A DNA stretch of 61,062 nt, taken from NCBI GenBank assembly GCA_023664455.1, contig JAMPFM010000011.1, forward strand, positions 1 through 61,062, read 5' to 3'. This DNA is from Blautia sp. Its GTDB lineage: Bacteria; Bacillota; Clostridia; Lachnospirales; Lachnospiraceae. Position numbers and translations under genes: made by a program. The notes under the pieces were generated by a model. It saw only the letters and a program-made list of their open reading frames with translations, was not told the DNA's origin and searched no databases. Within the stretch, counting starts at the first letter, position 1. Each line of letters opens with the position of its first letter. Shown one piece after another: positions 1 through 8,363 of this stretch.

Positions 1-228
1 GGAAAAGGCAGCTTTGAGGATACGGTGCTGAAAGCCGTAGTTGCAAAATCCGTGAAAGATGCTGAAAGCAGGTCTGGAACATGGAGTTTTTCAGAAAAGT
101 TTGATTGGACAAAAATCGTGCATGATCTCATGCAGTCATCATATCACTATGGGGATTTGAAGGGATACATGGAATGGAAGAAGTTCTTAGGATTTCTGGA
201 TAGACCTATATCCACCATTCAGGAGTAA
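1..228 (+). CDS. 3' end of an unidentified gene, cut by the window edge
   Basis: Frame 1 is open from the first base to a TAA at 226-228 and encodes about 75 residues, so this is the C-terminal part of a longer protein. The fragment is rich in Lys, Trp and Tyr (for example the stretch KFDWTKIVHDLMQ) and has no membrane segment or motif I recognise. Its last 23 bases overlap, in antisense, the end of a cytidine deaminase remnant, so this may be a recombination junction. Function unknown. Confidence 0.5.
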   Translation, partial: GKGSFEDTVLKAVVAKSVKDAESRSGTWSFSEKFDWTKIVHDLMQSSYHYGDLKGYMEWKKFLGFLDRPISTIQE

Positions 229-352
229 GTTCCCCCAATGTAATTATTTTCTCTTTCTCATAATCAAGAAGTATCTCAATTTTCTGATAATTATCTGGCA
301 TGAGTTGAACCATCAACTCCCGGCAGGCGCGGCATGGAGCGGTAGTTTTCCC
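206..352 (-). pseudogene. cytidine deaminase, C-terminal fragment only
   Basis: Read on the minus strand from about 352 to the TAG at 206-208, the frame gives GKTTAPCRACRELMVQLMP and ends GELTPEWWI. The PCxxC pair is the second half of the zinc site of cytidine/deoxycytidylate deaminases, and a terminal Leu/Thr-Pro-x-Trp-Trp is common in clostridial blasticidin-S/cytidine deaminase relatives. The first zinc motif (C/H-A-E) is absent: upstream the frame runs into the 3' end of the diguanylate cyclase gene. This is therefore a truncated remnant of about 48 codons, not a working enzyme. It is too short to be found by a plain ORF caller. The identification rests on the motif and the C-terminal signature. 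Confidence 0.65.
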
Positions 353-2076
353 TAACCTACTGCCGCTGCCAGGCTTTTCAGCATCTTTTTGTTGGCATAC
401 ATCGCTGTATCCGCTTCCATGACTGTCTCATCAATTTTGTCCTGATTGATGGTATTGCATATGCTGAATCCGTTGGCAATCTGAACCGTATAGGTATACC
501 ACTGTGCTTTGTTTGCCTCATCAATCAGTTGTTGAAATTCTTTAAGTCCCGTTTCATAATTTTCCTGTAAAGACGTCCCCGTCATCAGCACGCAAAATTC
601 GTCGCCGCCGATACGGTATGTTTTGCCGAATTTGCCGAAACTGTCGGATATGATTTTCGCTGCAACCGTGATTAGTTCATCGCCCTTTTCATGCCCCTGG
701 TTATCATTGACTTTTTTGAGGTTATTGACATCCAGAAATACAATTCCAAGCTGTGAAATTTCCGTCTGTCCACTCGTATATTCCTCAAGCTGTTCCAGAT
801 AAGCCGTCCTGTTGCCAAGCCCGGTCAGACCGTCTGAGTAGGCAAGGCTGCTGATAATATCATATTTCATACCATTTGTAAGCAGCTTGTATGTTTCAAT
901 CTGGCTGCTTATTGCGAGACATACGATAAAGACAAGCATCCCAACCCGGATATATTCCGCTCTGTCCATATGGTCAGACTGCGAATAACGGAGCATTTCA
1001 CACAATGCGGAAAGCCACAGGGAACACAGTCCTGCCAGTTGTAATATGTAGTTCAGAATCGACTGATTGGATTGATGTTTTTTAAGCATATCTCTGAGGT
1101 TGGAAATTACCCATATCAGCAGCGCTACACAGCTTACTACCAGTGTCAGAATCGCTCCTGAAAGCAATCCATGCAGGTCATTCATTCCTGAAAGCTGCAT
1201 GGTTACGGCTGTCAGGATATAGACTGTATTGGCATAGCAGAATATTCTCATAAACCGGCTCTTAAAAATGTGAAATTCGCAGTTTAAATATAATAGCAGA
1301 GGCATACTGTCCAATATCATTATCATATTGTCAATCAGTTGCAGGATACGCATGTCAGCCACAAAAAACTGCAGCATATTGGTTTCAATGATGCTCCATA
1401 TACCAATCAGCATCGAATATAGTCCAAGCCAAATCATGCCATGACGTTTCCGCGCTTTACGGTAAGCCGGCATCAGGTCAAGCGCCATCAGGATGATACC
1501 TATGATAATCATCAGCATACTTACTGTAACGCCCCAGATATTATCCATGCAGAAAGCCAGGATGATATCCGCCTTATCGCCCCATAGCGTACTGTCAAGG
1601 GTAATCGCATTGGTATCATACACCATGTAAATCTGTATTTCCACCAACTCTTCTGAGTAGTCGGGATGAAGTTTGACGATATTCCATAGATTTCCGGGAG
1701 AACGATTGTAAAATCCTGACTCATATACATTTGTCTCGTAGATGACCTCATCAAGAACCAGTACTTTGGTGTATACATCTTTAGAGCGATAGACAATACT
1801 CCTGTCATCGTCCATCTCAGGAAGCCTGTAATAGATGGAGAGTACACCTGTTTCCTCGTCCATATAGTCTCCGAGTTTATTTAAATCCGCCGGCTGCGTC
1901 CCTTCTTTGTCAAGTGTCCATTCTCCGCTGATATTCCTATAATCGCTCATAGGTTTTTCGGTTCCATCAGACTGTCTGGTGAAATGCACTAATACCACAA
2001 CGCAGAGCATTCCAATTAATCCTAGTACATACATTGGCGCTATTATTTTGTTTGCCAGATATTCCGCTTTTTTCAT
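352..2076 (-). CDS. membrane-anchored diguanylate cyclase (GGDEF protein)
   Basis: This protein of about 574 residues probably makes the second messenger cyclic di-GMP from two GTP. An N-terminal membrane segment is followed by an extracytoplasmic domain of about 150 residues. Several more membrane helices follow, in the 7TM-sensor arrangement. The C-terminal GGDEF domain carries DGLTGLGNR and an intact RIGGDEF active-site motif. No EAL domain is present. I prefer the ATG at 2076 (MKKAEYLAN) over the one at 2097, because a GGTGTGGG stretch precedes it and the first helix then starts close to the N-terminus. The C-terminus, after the usual AMYxxK ending, runs directly into a cytidine deaminase remnant, so the last few residues may be junction sequence. 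The signal sensed is unknown. Confidence 0.88.
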   Translation of the reverse strand: MKKAEYLANKIIAPMYVLGLIGMLCVVVLVHFTRQSDGTEKPMSDYRNISGEWTLDKEGTQPADLNKLGDYMDEETGVLSIYYRLPEMDDDRSIVYRSKDVYTKVLVLDEVIYETNVYESGFYNRSPGNLWNIVKLHPDYSEELVEIQIYMVYDTNAITLDSTLWGDKADIILAFCMDNIWGVTVSMLMIIIGIILMALDLMPAYRKARKRHGMIWLGLYSMLIGIWSIIETNMLQFFVADMRILQLIDNMIMILDSMPLLLYLNCEFHIFKSRFMRIFCYANTVYILTAVTMQLSGMNDLHGLLSGAILTLVVSCVALLIWVISNLRDMLKKHQSNQSILNYILQLAGLCSLWLSALCEMLRYSQSDHMDRAEYIRVGMLVFIVCLAISSQIETYKLLTNGMKYDIISSLAYSDGLTGLGNRTAYLEQLEEYTSGQTEISQLGIVFLDVNNLKKVNDNQGHEKGDELITVAAKIISDSFGKFGKTYRIGGDEFCVLMTGTSLQENYETGLKEFQQLIDEANKAQWYTYTVQIANGFSICNTINQDKIDETVMEADTAMYANKKMLKSLAAAVG

Positions 2077-2128
2077 TTCCCACACCTTACTTATCATATG
2101 GATTGATGGACATGCGCCACCTATTATT

Positions 2129-2157
2129 ATTATATTTCTTTATGGCTCATATCACAA
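2129..2157 (-). promoter_or_regulatory. sigma-A-type promoter of the diguanylate cyclase gene
   Basis: On the minus strand TTGTGA (2157-2152) and a perfect TATAAT (2134-2129) are separated by 17 bases. Transcription would start near 2122, about 45 bases before the chosen ATG. Confidence 0.6.
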
Positions 2158-2223
2158 GAAATATTTTGGCGAAAAATGCTTTGTTTATATAAGAATGCTG
2201 CGGTATCGAAAAAACAAAAGTGA

Positions 2224-2252
2224 TTGAATATCATTGTAAAATGTGGTAAAAT
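2224..2252 (+). promoter_or_regulatory. promoter of pyrE
   Basis: TTGAAT (2224-2229) and TAAAAT (2247-2252) have 17-base spacing, and a TG one base before the -10 makes it an extended -10 site. A start near 2259 would exclude the upstream ATG at 2224 and supports translation of pyrE from 2314. Confidence 0.55.
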
Positions 2253-2313
2253 TGGGAAAAATATTGAATGCAGCCAAGAGGCGCAACCGGTAGGCAGGGA
2301 GGTTTTTAGGGAT

Positions 2314-2991
2314 ATGGCAGATTACAAACAGCAGTTCATTGAATTTATGATAGATAGCCAGGTTCTTAAATTTGGTGAGTTTACCTTGAAGAGTGGAAGG
2401 AAATCCCCCTTTTTTATGAACGCGGGGGCGTATGTGACAGGGAAGCAGTTACGGAAGCTGGGCGAATATTATGCAAGGGCGATTCATGACCATTATGGGC
2501 TGGATTTCGACGTGCTGTTCGGACCGGCGTATAAGGGGATTCCGCTTGCGGTTGCCACGACGATGGCAATCAGCGAATTGTACGATAAGGAAGTAAGATA
2601 CTGTTCTAACCGGAAAGAAGTAAAGGACCACGGCGATACCGGCATTCTGCTGGGCAGTAAATTACAGGACGGAGACAGGGTTGTTATCATTGAGGACGTT
2701 ACCACTTCCGGCAAATCGATTGAAGAGATTTTCCCGATTCTAAAGGCGCAGGCGGATGTAGAGGTAAAAGGGCTGATAGTATCTTTAAACCGGATGGAAA
2801 AAGGGCTGGAAGGCACGAAAAGCGCATTAGAGGAAATCCGGGATAAATACGGATTTGAAGCCAATGCGATTGTGACGATGGAAGAAGTGGTATCCTGTTT
2901 ATATAATAAGCCATATCAGGGCTGCGTCTATATCGACGATGAGAGGAAAGCGGCGATTGATGCATATTATGAACAGTATGGAGCAAAGTGA
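2314..2991 (+). CDS. pyrE: orotate phosphoribosyltransferase
   Basis: The product of 225 residues transfers ribose-5-phosphate from PRPP to orotate to give OMP, the fifth step of pyrimidine synthesis, in the cytoplasm. The PRPP-binding motif is intact (VVIIEDVTTSGKS, about residue 125). The N-terminal KSGRKSPFFMNAG segment is typical of this enzyme family in Clostridia. The frame is open back to 2224, but the ATG at 2314 has a GGGAGG 11 bases upstream and a promoter lies between. No other pyr genes are next to it in this window. A small membrane protein follows after 69 bases and may be co-transcribed. Confidence 0.95.
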   Translation: MADYKQQFIEFMIDSQVLKFGEFTLKSGRKSPFFMNAGAYVTGKQLRKLGEYYARAIHDHYGLDFDVLFGPAYKGIPLAVATTMAISELYDKEVRYCSNRKEVKDHGDTGILLGSKLQDGDRVVIIEDVTTSGKSIEEIFPILKAQADVEVKGLIVSLNRMEKGLEGTKSALEEIRDKYGFEANAIVTMEEVVSCLYNKPYQGCVYIDDERKAAIDAYYEQYGAK

Positions 2992-3060
2992 AAATTAAAA
3001 TTTTGAATGCGCCGGATTTGCGAATTGTGTATCCGGTAGTTCGGAAAGGAATGAAGTAAG

Positions 3061-3213
3061 ATGGAAGAGAGAACTTATAAAACGATGGGAGGCGCCGGAG
3101 CCATGAATATTGCGGTCGGGGTAGTTTCCCTGATTCTTGGAGTGACAAGCGGTATTCTTCTTATTATCGGCGGCGCAAAGCTTCTGGCGGGCAGGAGTAA
3201 AATCATATTCTAA
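3061..3213 (+). CDS. small single-span membrane protein, 50 residues
   Basis: A 50-codon frame starts at an ATG preceded by AAGGAATGAAG and ends at TAA 3211-3213. It encodes a short charged N-terminus (MEERTYKTMGG) and one hydrophobic helix (about residues 16-42, rich in Gly, Val, Leu and Ile), then a basic tail (AGRSKIIF). A good ribosome-binding site, the helix followed by a positive tail, and a strong terminator directly after it support a real gene. Function unknown. The next gene also codes for a small membrane protein, and the two may work together. Confidence 0.65.
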   Translation: MEERTYKTMGGAGAMNIAVGVVSLILGVTSGILLIIGGAKLLAGRSKIIF

Positions 3214-3227
3214 GAAGACGAGTTTGT

Positions 3228-3255
3228 AAGTCAGGCTGCCGGGCCTGACTTTTTG
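3228..3255 (+). terminator. intrinsic terminator after pyrE and the small membrane gene
   Basis: The stem AGTCAGGC (3229-3236) pairs with GCCTGACT (3243-3250) around a six-base loop and is followed by a T-rich run. Confidence 0.8.
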
Positions 3256-3298
3256 TGGTTTTCATCATAAAAAAAATAAGAAAGGGCGCGGGATTATT

Positions 3299-3628
3299 AT
3301 GAGCCGTAAAAACAGTTATATCTTTACCAATAAGAGTCATACGCAGAAAGGAATTATGTCAACCATTCTGGGCGTGATTTCTTTGGCGACGCTTGGATAT
3401 GCGGTTACGATGAGTGTCAGAAACGCCGGAGATATCCCTAGGCAGTATGGAACCGCCGCCCTGCTGGTGACGCTGTTTGCTTTAGGAGGCGCAGCGCTGG
3501 GCGTAGTTTCCCGGACGGAAAAGGATAAGTATTATTTTTTCTCTTATCTGGGAATTGTATTGAATGTGCTGGCACTGGCAGTTGTAAGCATTATTTTGTA
3601 CGCGGGGGCGTATGAAATCGGGGGATAG
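3299..3628 (+). CDS. small membrane protein, DUF6142-like
   Basis: This 109-residue protein has three predicted membrane helices (about residues 20-38, 50-69 and 82-105). A polar N-terminus (MSRKNSYIFTNKSHTQKG) precedes them and a short KDKYYF segment lies before the last helix. It resembles a family of unknown function found widely in Lachnospiraceae, which I recall as DUF6142; that name is from memory and not checked. A GAAAGGG lies about 12 bases before the ATG. The gene stands after a terminator and 53 bases before the aminopeptidase gene, so the two may share a transcript. Confidence 0.7.
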   Translation: MSRKNSYIFTNKSHTQKGIMSTILGVISLATLGYAVTMSVRNAGDIPRQYGTAALLVTLFALGGAALGVVSRTEKDKYYFFSYLGIVLNVLALAVVSIILYAGAYEIGG

Positions 3629-3681
3629 AGGCATCATGGGATAGTAGGAAGTATCAAGCAGGAAGGAGCATGGTTATCAAA

Positions 3682-5787
3682 ATGCAGGAAAATATGACAG
3701 CATCTCAGAAGGCGGAGCTGGAAACGGAGCGGTTTGCGCTGGCGCTTGAGAGAATTGGACGGATACCGGAAGAAAAGGAGTGCAGCGACGCTTATCAGAA
3801 ATATTTTGCAGCGATGGCGGCGTTTGTTCTGCGTATGAAGGAAACTTGGGATTTTATCGCGAGGGGCGGTTTATATGAGGCGTCTTTAGAAGAGCTGCAT
3901 CGCAGAAACCGGGCGCTTTATGAAGACATTCTGCCAGAAAATTACGAGCATAGTTATGCCAATCCCGCGTATGCAGCAGATTGTCTGGGTGAGTCAATGG
4001 GCAGACTGCTTTCTTTCGTCTGCGCGGAGCTGCGCGGCATGATACCGGCGGTATACGAGCAGTCGATGTACGGGATGGTGATTCGGATGGAGCTTCTGCT
4101 GGAAATCTATCAGGCGTTTCTCTGTGCGGCCAAGGAAGGCGAAGAGGTCGGCGCACTGCCCGATGTAGAAGAAATCCGGCAGATTATCTATTGGTATGTC
4201 AGCGACTATTATGAGACGGAAAGTGAAGAAAAAGTAGCGTCTATGGTGCTGCCTGAGCGGAATTTTGCGACGAAAATCATCATGGAAAGCGATTTGTCCG
4301 ATATCCGTTATTTATATTATTACGGCGAGTATGTGACGGAAAATGAAATCCAGACGGCGAAGCATCTTGCAGGACTGCCAGAGGAAACCATCCGGCTGAT
4401 GGCGGACACTTATACCGAGGGATACCGCATCGGCTTTGAAGTGGGCAACAAAGATATCTCGAAGAAAAAGACCGTCAATCTGCAATATTGTCTTGGCTTT
4501 GAGCACATGATGAGAGAAGCAATACGAAATTTTGATAAAATCGGCTTAAAACCCACGATTTACCGCGCCGCAACCAATGTTTTCCAGGGGCTTGGTGTGC
4601 ATAAGAGAGGGTATTTTGGCACCAATCCGAATAAACAGTTCGATTACGACCACAAAGAGGACCAGGCGCTTATATTGGATAAGACGCTTGTGGGGCGCAA
4701 GCTGGAATGTATGCAGAATGCTTTTGAGAAATATAAGGAAGAAGCGGGCGTTTTCGGCGGCCCGGCGGTTTTAGAAATTTTCGGGGAACAGCCTTTTGTG
4801 CCACAGAATAAAGAAGCAGCGTGCAGACTGAGTGAAAAGCAGCAGAAACTATCCGTGGAATATGCCGCCAAAGCGGGCGATTTGCAGAACCGCTATATCA
4901 AAGGCGAAGAAAGAAGTTTCACGATTATTGCTTTTCCGGCGCCGGAAATCGGGGAGCGCTACGGTGAGATTTTTGATGAAATCATCCGTATTAATACACT
5001 GGACTATCAACTGTACCGGGATATTCAGCAGACGATTATCGATACGCTGGATAAGGGCGATTTTGTGCTAGTCAAGGGAATGGGAGCAAACCGCACCGAT
5101 TTGAAAATAAAACTGCATACGCTAAGCGACCCCCAAAAAGAGACGAATTTTGAAAACTGCGTGGCGGATGTCAATATTCCGGTAGGGGAAGTTTTCACCT
5201 CTCCTAAACTTGCAGGGACGGAAGGGATTTTGCATGTTACGAGGGTTTTCTTAAATGAATTGGAATATAAAGATATTGAAATCCGGTTTCAAGATGGTAT
5301 GATTACGGAGTATAACTGTGGGAATTTTAAGACAAAGCAGGAAAACCAGAAATATATCCGGGACAACGTTTTATTCCACCACGATACGCTGCCGATGGGG
5401 GAATTTGCCATCGGAACGAATACAACCGCTTATGTGGCAGCACGGAAATTCGGAATCGAGGATAAGATGCCGATTCTGATTGCAGAAAAAACCGGTCCCC
5501 ACTTTGCGCTAGGCGATACCTGCTATTCCCATGCAGAGGAAGTGCAGGTCTATAACCCGGACGGAAAAGAGATTATTGCAAGGGATAATGAAGTGTCCCT
5601 TCTTAGAAAAACCGACCCCGCTAGGGCCTATTTTAACTGCCACACCGATATTACGATTCCCTACGACGAACTTGGCAAATTATCCGTCGTGACAAGGGAT
5701 GGGGCGGAAATTCCAATTATCGAGGCGGGCAGATTTGTGCTAGAAGGCTGCGAGCCCTTGAATGAGGCTTTTGTATCTGGTATATAA
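3682..5787 (+). CDS. M29-type metallo-aminopeptidase with long N-terminal extension
   Basis: This cytoplasmic protein of about 701 residues probably removes N-terminal amino acids from peptides, using two metal ions. The last 370 residues match the thermophilic aminopeptidase (M29, AmpS/PepS) family. Conserved acidic and histidine segments appear in order: DVNIPVGEVFTSP, MGEFAIGTN, TGPHFALGDTCY and NCHTDITI. The usual family member is about 400 residues, so the first 300 residues are an additional, mostly helical domain that I do not recognise. I chose the ATG at 3682 because the GGAAGGAG element ends only one base before the in-frame ATG at 3670 but 13 bases before this one. The same leader recurs at two other genes in the window. 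Confidence 0.8.
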   Translation: MQENMTASQKAELETERFALALERIGRIPEEKECSDAYQKYFAAMAAFVLRMKETWDFIARGGLYEASLEELHRRNRALYEDILPENYEHSYANPAYAADCLGESMGRLLSFVCAELRGMIPAVYEQSMYGMVIRMELLLEIYQAFLCAAKEGEEVGALPDVEEIRQIIYWYVSDYYETESEEKVASMVLPERNFATKIIMESDLSDIRYLYYYGEYVTENEIQTAKHLAGLPEETIRLMADTYTEGYRIGFEVGNKDISKKKTVNLQYCLGFEHMMREAIRNFDKIGLKPTIYRAATNVFQGLGVHKRGYFGTNPNKQFDYDHKEDQALILDKTLVGRKLECMQNAFEKYKEEAGVFGGPAVLEIFGEQPFVPQNKEAACRLSEKQQKLSVEYAAKAGDLQNRYIKGEERSFTIIAFPAPEIGERYGEIFDEIIRINTLDYQLYRDIQQTIIDTLDKGDFVLVKGMGANRTDLKIKLHTLSDPQKETNFENCVADVNIPVGEVFTSPKLAGTEGILHVTRVFLNELEYKDIEIRFQDGMITEYNCGNFKTKQENQKYIRDNVLFHHDTLPMGEFAIGTNTTAYVAARKFGIEDKMPILIAEKTGPHFALGDTCYSHAEEVQVYNPDGKEIIARDNEVSLLRKTDPARAYFNCHTDITIPYDELGKLSVVTRDGAEIPIIEAGRFVLEGCEPLNEAFVSGI

Positions 5788-5840
5788 GCTGTTTTGATAG
5801 AAGATTCATCCTGGAAATCGTTTTCCATGTGCAAAACATA

Positions 5841-5869
5841 TTGCTTATTGAGAGAAAATTTAGTACAAT
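5841..5869 (+). promoter_or_regulatory. promoter of the purE operon
   Basis: TTGCTT (5841-5846) and TACAAT (5864-5869) are spaced by 17 bases. Downstream, CATCTAC (5890-5896) and GTAGATG (5905-5911) form a perfect inverted repeat in the leader, a possible operator or small hairpin. I see no standard PurR box and no clear purine riboswitch. Confidence 0.6.
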
Positions 5870-5947
5870 ATAAAGAAGTATAAATAAATCATCTACTAGA
5901 TATTGTAGATGAGATGTTTCCATAAAAGAAAAGGAGGCACGCAGGAA

Positions 5948-6448
5948 ATGGCGCAGGTAGGTATTGTAATGGGCAGCGATTCCGATATGCCCGTCATGGC
6001 AAAAGCAGCGGATATTTTAGAGGAATTGGGAATCTCTTATGAGATGACGATTATCTCGGCACATAGAGAACCGGACGTATTTTATGAGTATGCAAAGAGT
6101 GCGGAGGGGAAAGGATTCAAAGTCATTATCGCGGGCGCGGGCAAGGCAGCGCATCTGCCGGGAATGTGTGCGGCGATTTTTCCCCTGCCAGTTATCGGGA
6201 TTCCGATGAAAACTTCTGACTTGGGCGGCGTGGATTCCCTTTATTCTATCGTACAGATGCCTTCCGGCATTCCGGTAGCTACCGTGGCGATTAACGGCGG
6301 ACAAAACGCCGGGATTCTGGCGGCCAAAATTCTTGCTACGTCGGATGAGGCACTCTTAGGAAAATTAAAAGAATATACGAAGAGCTTAAAAGAAAGCGTA
6401 CAGAAAAAAGACGCAAGATTACAGGAAGTAGGTTATAAAAACTACTAA
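5948..6448 (+). CDS. purE: N5-carboxyaminoimidazole ribonucleotide mutase
   Basis: The 166-residue enzyme converts N5-CAIR to CAIR in de novo purine synthesis and works as a small octameric mutase. The N-terminal MGSDSDMPVM and ISAHREPD motifs and the AGAGKAAHLPGM segment are the substrate-binding signatures of class I PurE. Length is normal for the family. AAGGAGG lies about 11 bases before the ATG at 5948, while the upstream start at 5909 has no such site. It leads the run purE-purM-purN-purD. No purK is seen nearby. Confidence 0.95.
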   Translation: MAQVGIVMGSDSDMPVMAKAADILEELGISYEMTIISAHREPDVFYEYAKSAEGKGFKVIIAGAGKAAHLPGMCAAIFPLPVIGIPMKTSDLGGVDSLYSIVQMPSGIPVATVAINGGQNAGILAAKILATSDEALLGKLKEYTKSLKESVQKKDARLQEVGYKNY

Positions 6449-6476
6449 GCTAGGTTGAAAGAATGGAGAGGAAAAA

Positions 6477-7502
6477 ATGGATTATAAATCAGCGGGCGTT
6501 GATATCGAAGCGGGATATCAATCAGTGGAATTGATGAAAAAGCATGTACAGAAAACTATGAGACCGGAAGTCTTAGGCGGGCTTGGCGGTTTTTCGGGAG
6601 CTTTTTCCCTTGCTAAGATGAAGGATATGGAAAAACCTACGCTTGTTTCCGGTACAGACGGCGTAGGAACCAAACTAAAGCTGGCGTTTCTCATGGATAA
6701 ACATGATTCCGTCGGCATCGACTGCGTTGCCATGTGCGTAAACGATATTGCGTGCGCCGGAGGCGAACCGCTGTTTTTCCTGGATTATATCGCCTGCGGT
6801 AAGAACTATCCTGAGAAAATCGAGGCCATTGTCAAAGGGGTTTCCGAGGGCTGTATCGCATCCGGGGCGGCGTTGATTGGCGGTGAGACGGCGGAAATGC
6901 CGGGCTTTTACCCGGAAGACGAATATGATTTGGCGGGATTTGCGGTAGGTATCGTAGATGAGAAGGATTTCATTACCGGAAAGCAGATTCGCGAGGGTGA
7001 CGCCTTAATCGGCATTGCCTCTTCCGGTGTACACAGTAATGGTTTTTCCCTTGTCAGGAAGGTTTTCGAGATGACGAAGGAAAGTTTAGATACTTATTAT
7101 GAAGAGCTTGGCATGACGTTAGGCGAGTGTCTGCTGACACCTACCAAGATTTATGTGAAGGCATTAAAATCCATCAAAGATGCCGGGGTTGTCCTGAAAG
7201 GGTGCAGCCATATCACGGGCGGCGGTTTTTATGAAAACATTCCGAGGATGCTGCCAGAAGGCGTGAGAGCAGAGATTAAGAAGGACAGCTATCCTATTTT
7301 ACCGATTTTTGATTTATTGCAGAAAACGGGTCAACTGGAAGAAAAAATGATGTATAATACTTATAATATGGGACTTGGCATGGTACTTGCCGTTGCAAAG
7401 GAAGATGCAGAGCGGACAATCGAGGCGGTCCGCGTGGCAGGGGAGTCGGCTTATCTGGTTGGGCAGGTGATTGCCGGGGAAAAAGGAGTTACATTATGTT
7501 AA
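6477..7502 (+). CDS. purM: phosphoribosylformylglycinamidine cyclo-ligase (AIR synthetase)
   Basis: The 341-residue enzyme closes the imidazole ring of FGAM with ATP to give AIR. The family motifs are intact: [12 protein letters not shown] in the ATP site, [15 protein letters not shown], and [18 protein letters not shown] precedes the ATG at normal distance. Its end overlaps the start of purN by seven bases, which suggests translational coupling. Confidence 0.96.
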   Translation: MDYKSAGVDIEAGYQSVELMKKHVQKTMRPEVLGGLGGFSGAFSLAKMKDMEKPTLVSGTDGVGTKLKLAFLMDKHDSVGIDCVAMCVNDIACAGGEPLFFLDYIACGKNYPEKIEAIVKGVSEGCIASGAALIGGETAEMPGFYPEDEYDLAGFAVGIVDEKDFITGKQIREGDALIGIASSGVHSNGFSLVRKVFEMTKESLDTYYEELGMTLGECLLTPTKIYVKALKSIKDAGVVLKGCSHITGGGFYENIPRMLPEGVRAEIKKDSYPILPIFDLLQKTGQLEEKMMYNTYNMGLGMVLAVAKEDAERTIEAVRVAGESAYLVGQVIAGEKGVTLC

Positions 7503-8122
7503 AGGTACTTGTATGCGTATCCGGCGGGGGGACGAATCTACAGGCAATCATTGATAAGATTGCCGAGGGTGTGATTACGAATACCCAGATTGTCCGCGTT
7601 ATCAGCAATAATCCCAATGCTTATGCGTTAAAGCGGGCGCAGGATGCCGGTATCGACGCGCTTAGCATATCGCCGAAGGAATGCGTAGATAGAGAAGACT
7701 TTTATGAGAAATTTCTGGAAGCCGTGCAGGAAAAAGAGCCGGATTTAATCGTGCTGGCGGGATTTATGGTCGTGCTTCCAGCCAGAATGATAAAACTTTA
7801 TCAAAACCGCATTATCAATATCCATCCTTCCCTGATTCCCTCTTTTTGCGGGACGGGTTTTTATGGACTCAGGGTGCATGAGGGCGTGCTGGCGCGGGGC
7901 GTGAAAGTGACCGGAGCCACGGTGCATTTCGTGGACGAGGGGACGGATACGGGACCGATTATCTTACAGAAGGCGGTAGCGGTGGAAGAAGAAGATACGC
8001 CCCAGATTCTACAGAAAAGGGTCATGGAACAGGCGGAATGGCAGATTCTACCCCAGGCGATAGATTTGATTGCAAATGGCAAAGTTGAGATAAAGAACGG
8101 AAAAGTATATTTGGGAAAGTAG
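7496..8122 (+). CDS. purN: phosphoribosylglycinamide formyltransferase
   Basis: The 208-residue enzyme transfers a formyl group from 10-formyltetrahydrofolate to GAR. It carries [12 protein letters not shown] at the N-terminus, the catalytic Asn-x-His of [11 protein letters not shown], and the Asp of [10 protein letters not shown]. The ATG overlaps the purM stop region. The stop codon TAG (8120-8122) coincides with the first bases of the palindromic element that follows, so the last codons may have been set by that insertion. Confidence 0.95.
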   Translation: MLKVLVCVSGGGTNLQAIIDKIAEGVITNTQIVRVISNNPNAYALKRAQDAGIDALSISPKECVDREDFYEKFLEAVQEKEPDLIVLAGFMVVLPARMIKLYQNRIINIHPSLIPSFCGTGFYGLRVHEGVLARGVKVTGATVHFVDEGTDTGPIILQKAVAVEEEDTPQILQKRVMEQAEWQILPQAIDLIANGKVEIKNGKVYLGK

Positions 8123-8328
8123 GCGATTGCGAAACTAAGGTATAAGAATGTGTAGTTGTACAGAATATACAAATCCAAAAGCAGGTACTGTGAAAACGCC
8201 GGTACTTAGATGCCGTATTCTGGCATCTTATGTACCGCTGCGTTTGAACCGTAGCGAGAGCGTGCCTGCGTTGGATTGTATATTCTGTACAACGGACGGC
8301 TGCAAAATCTTAGTTTGGCAAACGCCTA
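8120..8328 (+). repeat. 209-bp palindromic mobile-like element, copy A (type 1 arms)
   Basis: The outer ends are inverted: TAGGCGATTGCGAAACTAAG at the left matches the reverse of CTTAGTTTGGCAAACGCCTA at the right. A second pair of long arms lies inside (TTGTACAGAATATACAAATC and GATTGTATATTCTGTACAA). An inner hairpin is built on TAGATGCC / GGCATCTTA and CGGTAC / GTACCG. The core AGCGAGAGCGTGCC is shared with all other full or short copies. A nearly identical copy lies in opposite orientation at 45225-45434: I count seven differences over the central 150 bases. No transposase is encoded. The short frame inside it is the kind of translation often mis-annotated as a hypothetical protein. It sits between purN and purD and would fold strongly in their mRNA. 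Confidence 0.85.
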
Positions 8329-8363
8329 TCTAAGAAAGTAAGGAAAGGAGCATGGTTATAAAG

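Noticed and set aside
2224-2313. 30-residue N-terminal extension of PyrE
   Set aside because: It overlaps the likely promoter and has no ribosome-binding site, and the family start matches ATG 2314.
5870-5947. Possible purine riboswitch ahead of purE
   Set aside because: There is only a 7-bp inverted repeat; the three-stem purine aptamer core is not visible.
8148-8333. 61-residue frame between purN and purD
   Set aside because: It lies wholly inside the palindromic element, has no ribosome-binding site, and its sequence is the translated repeat.
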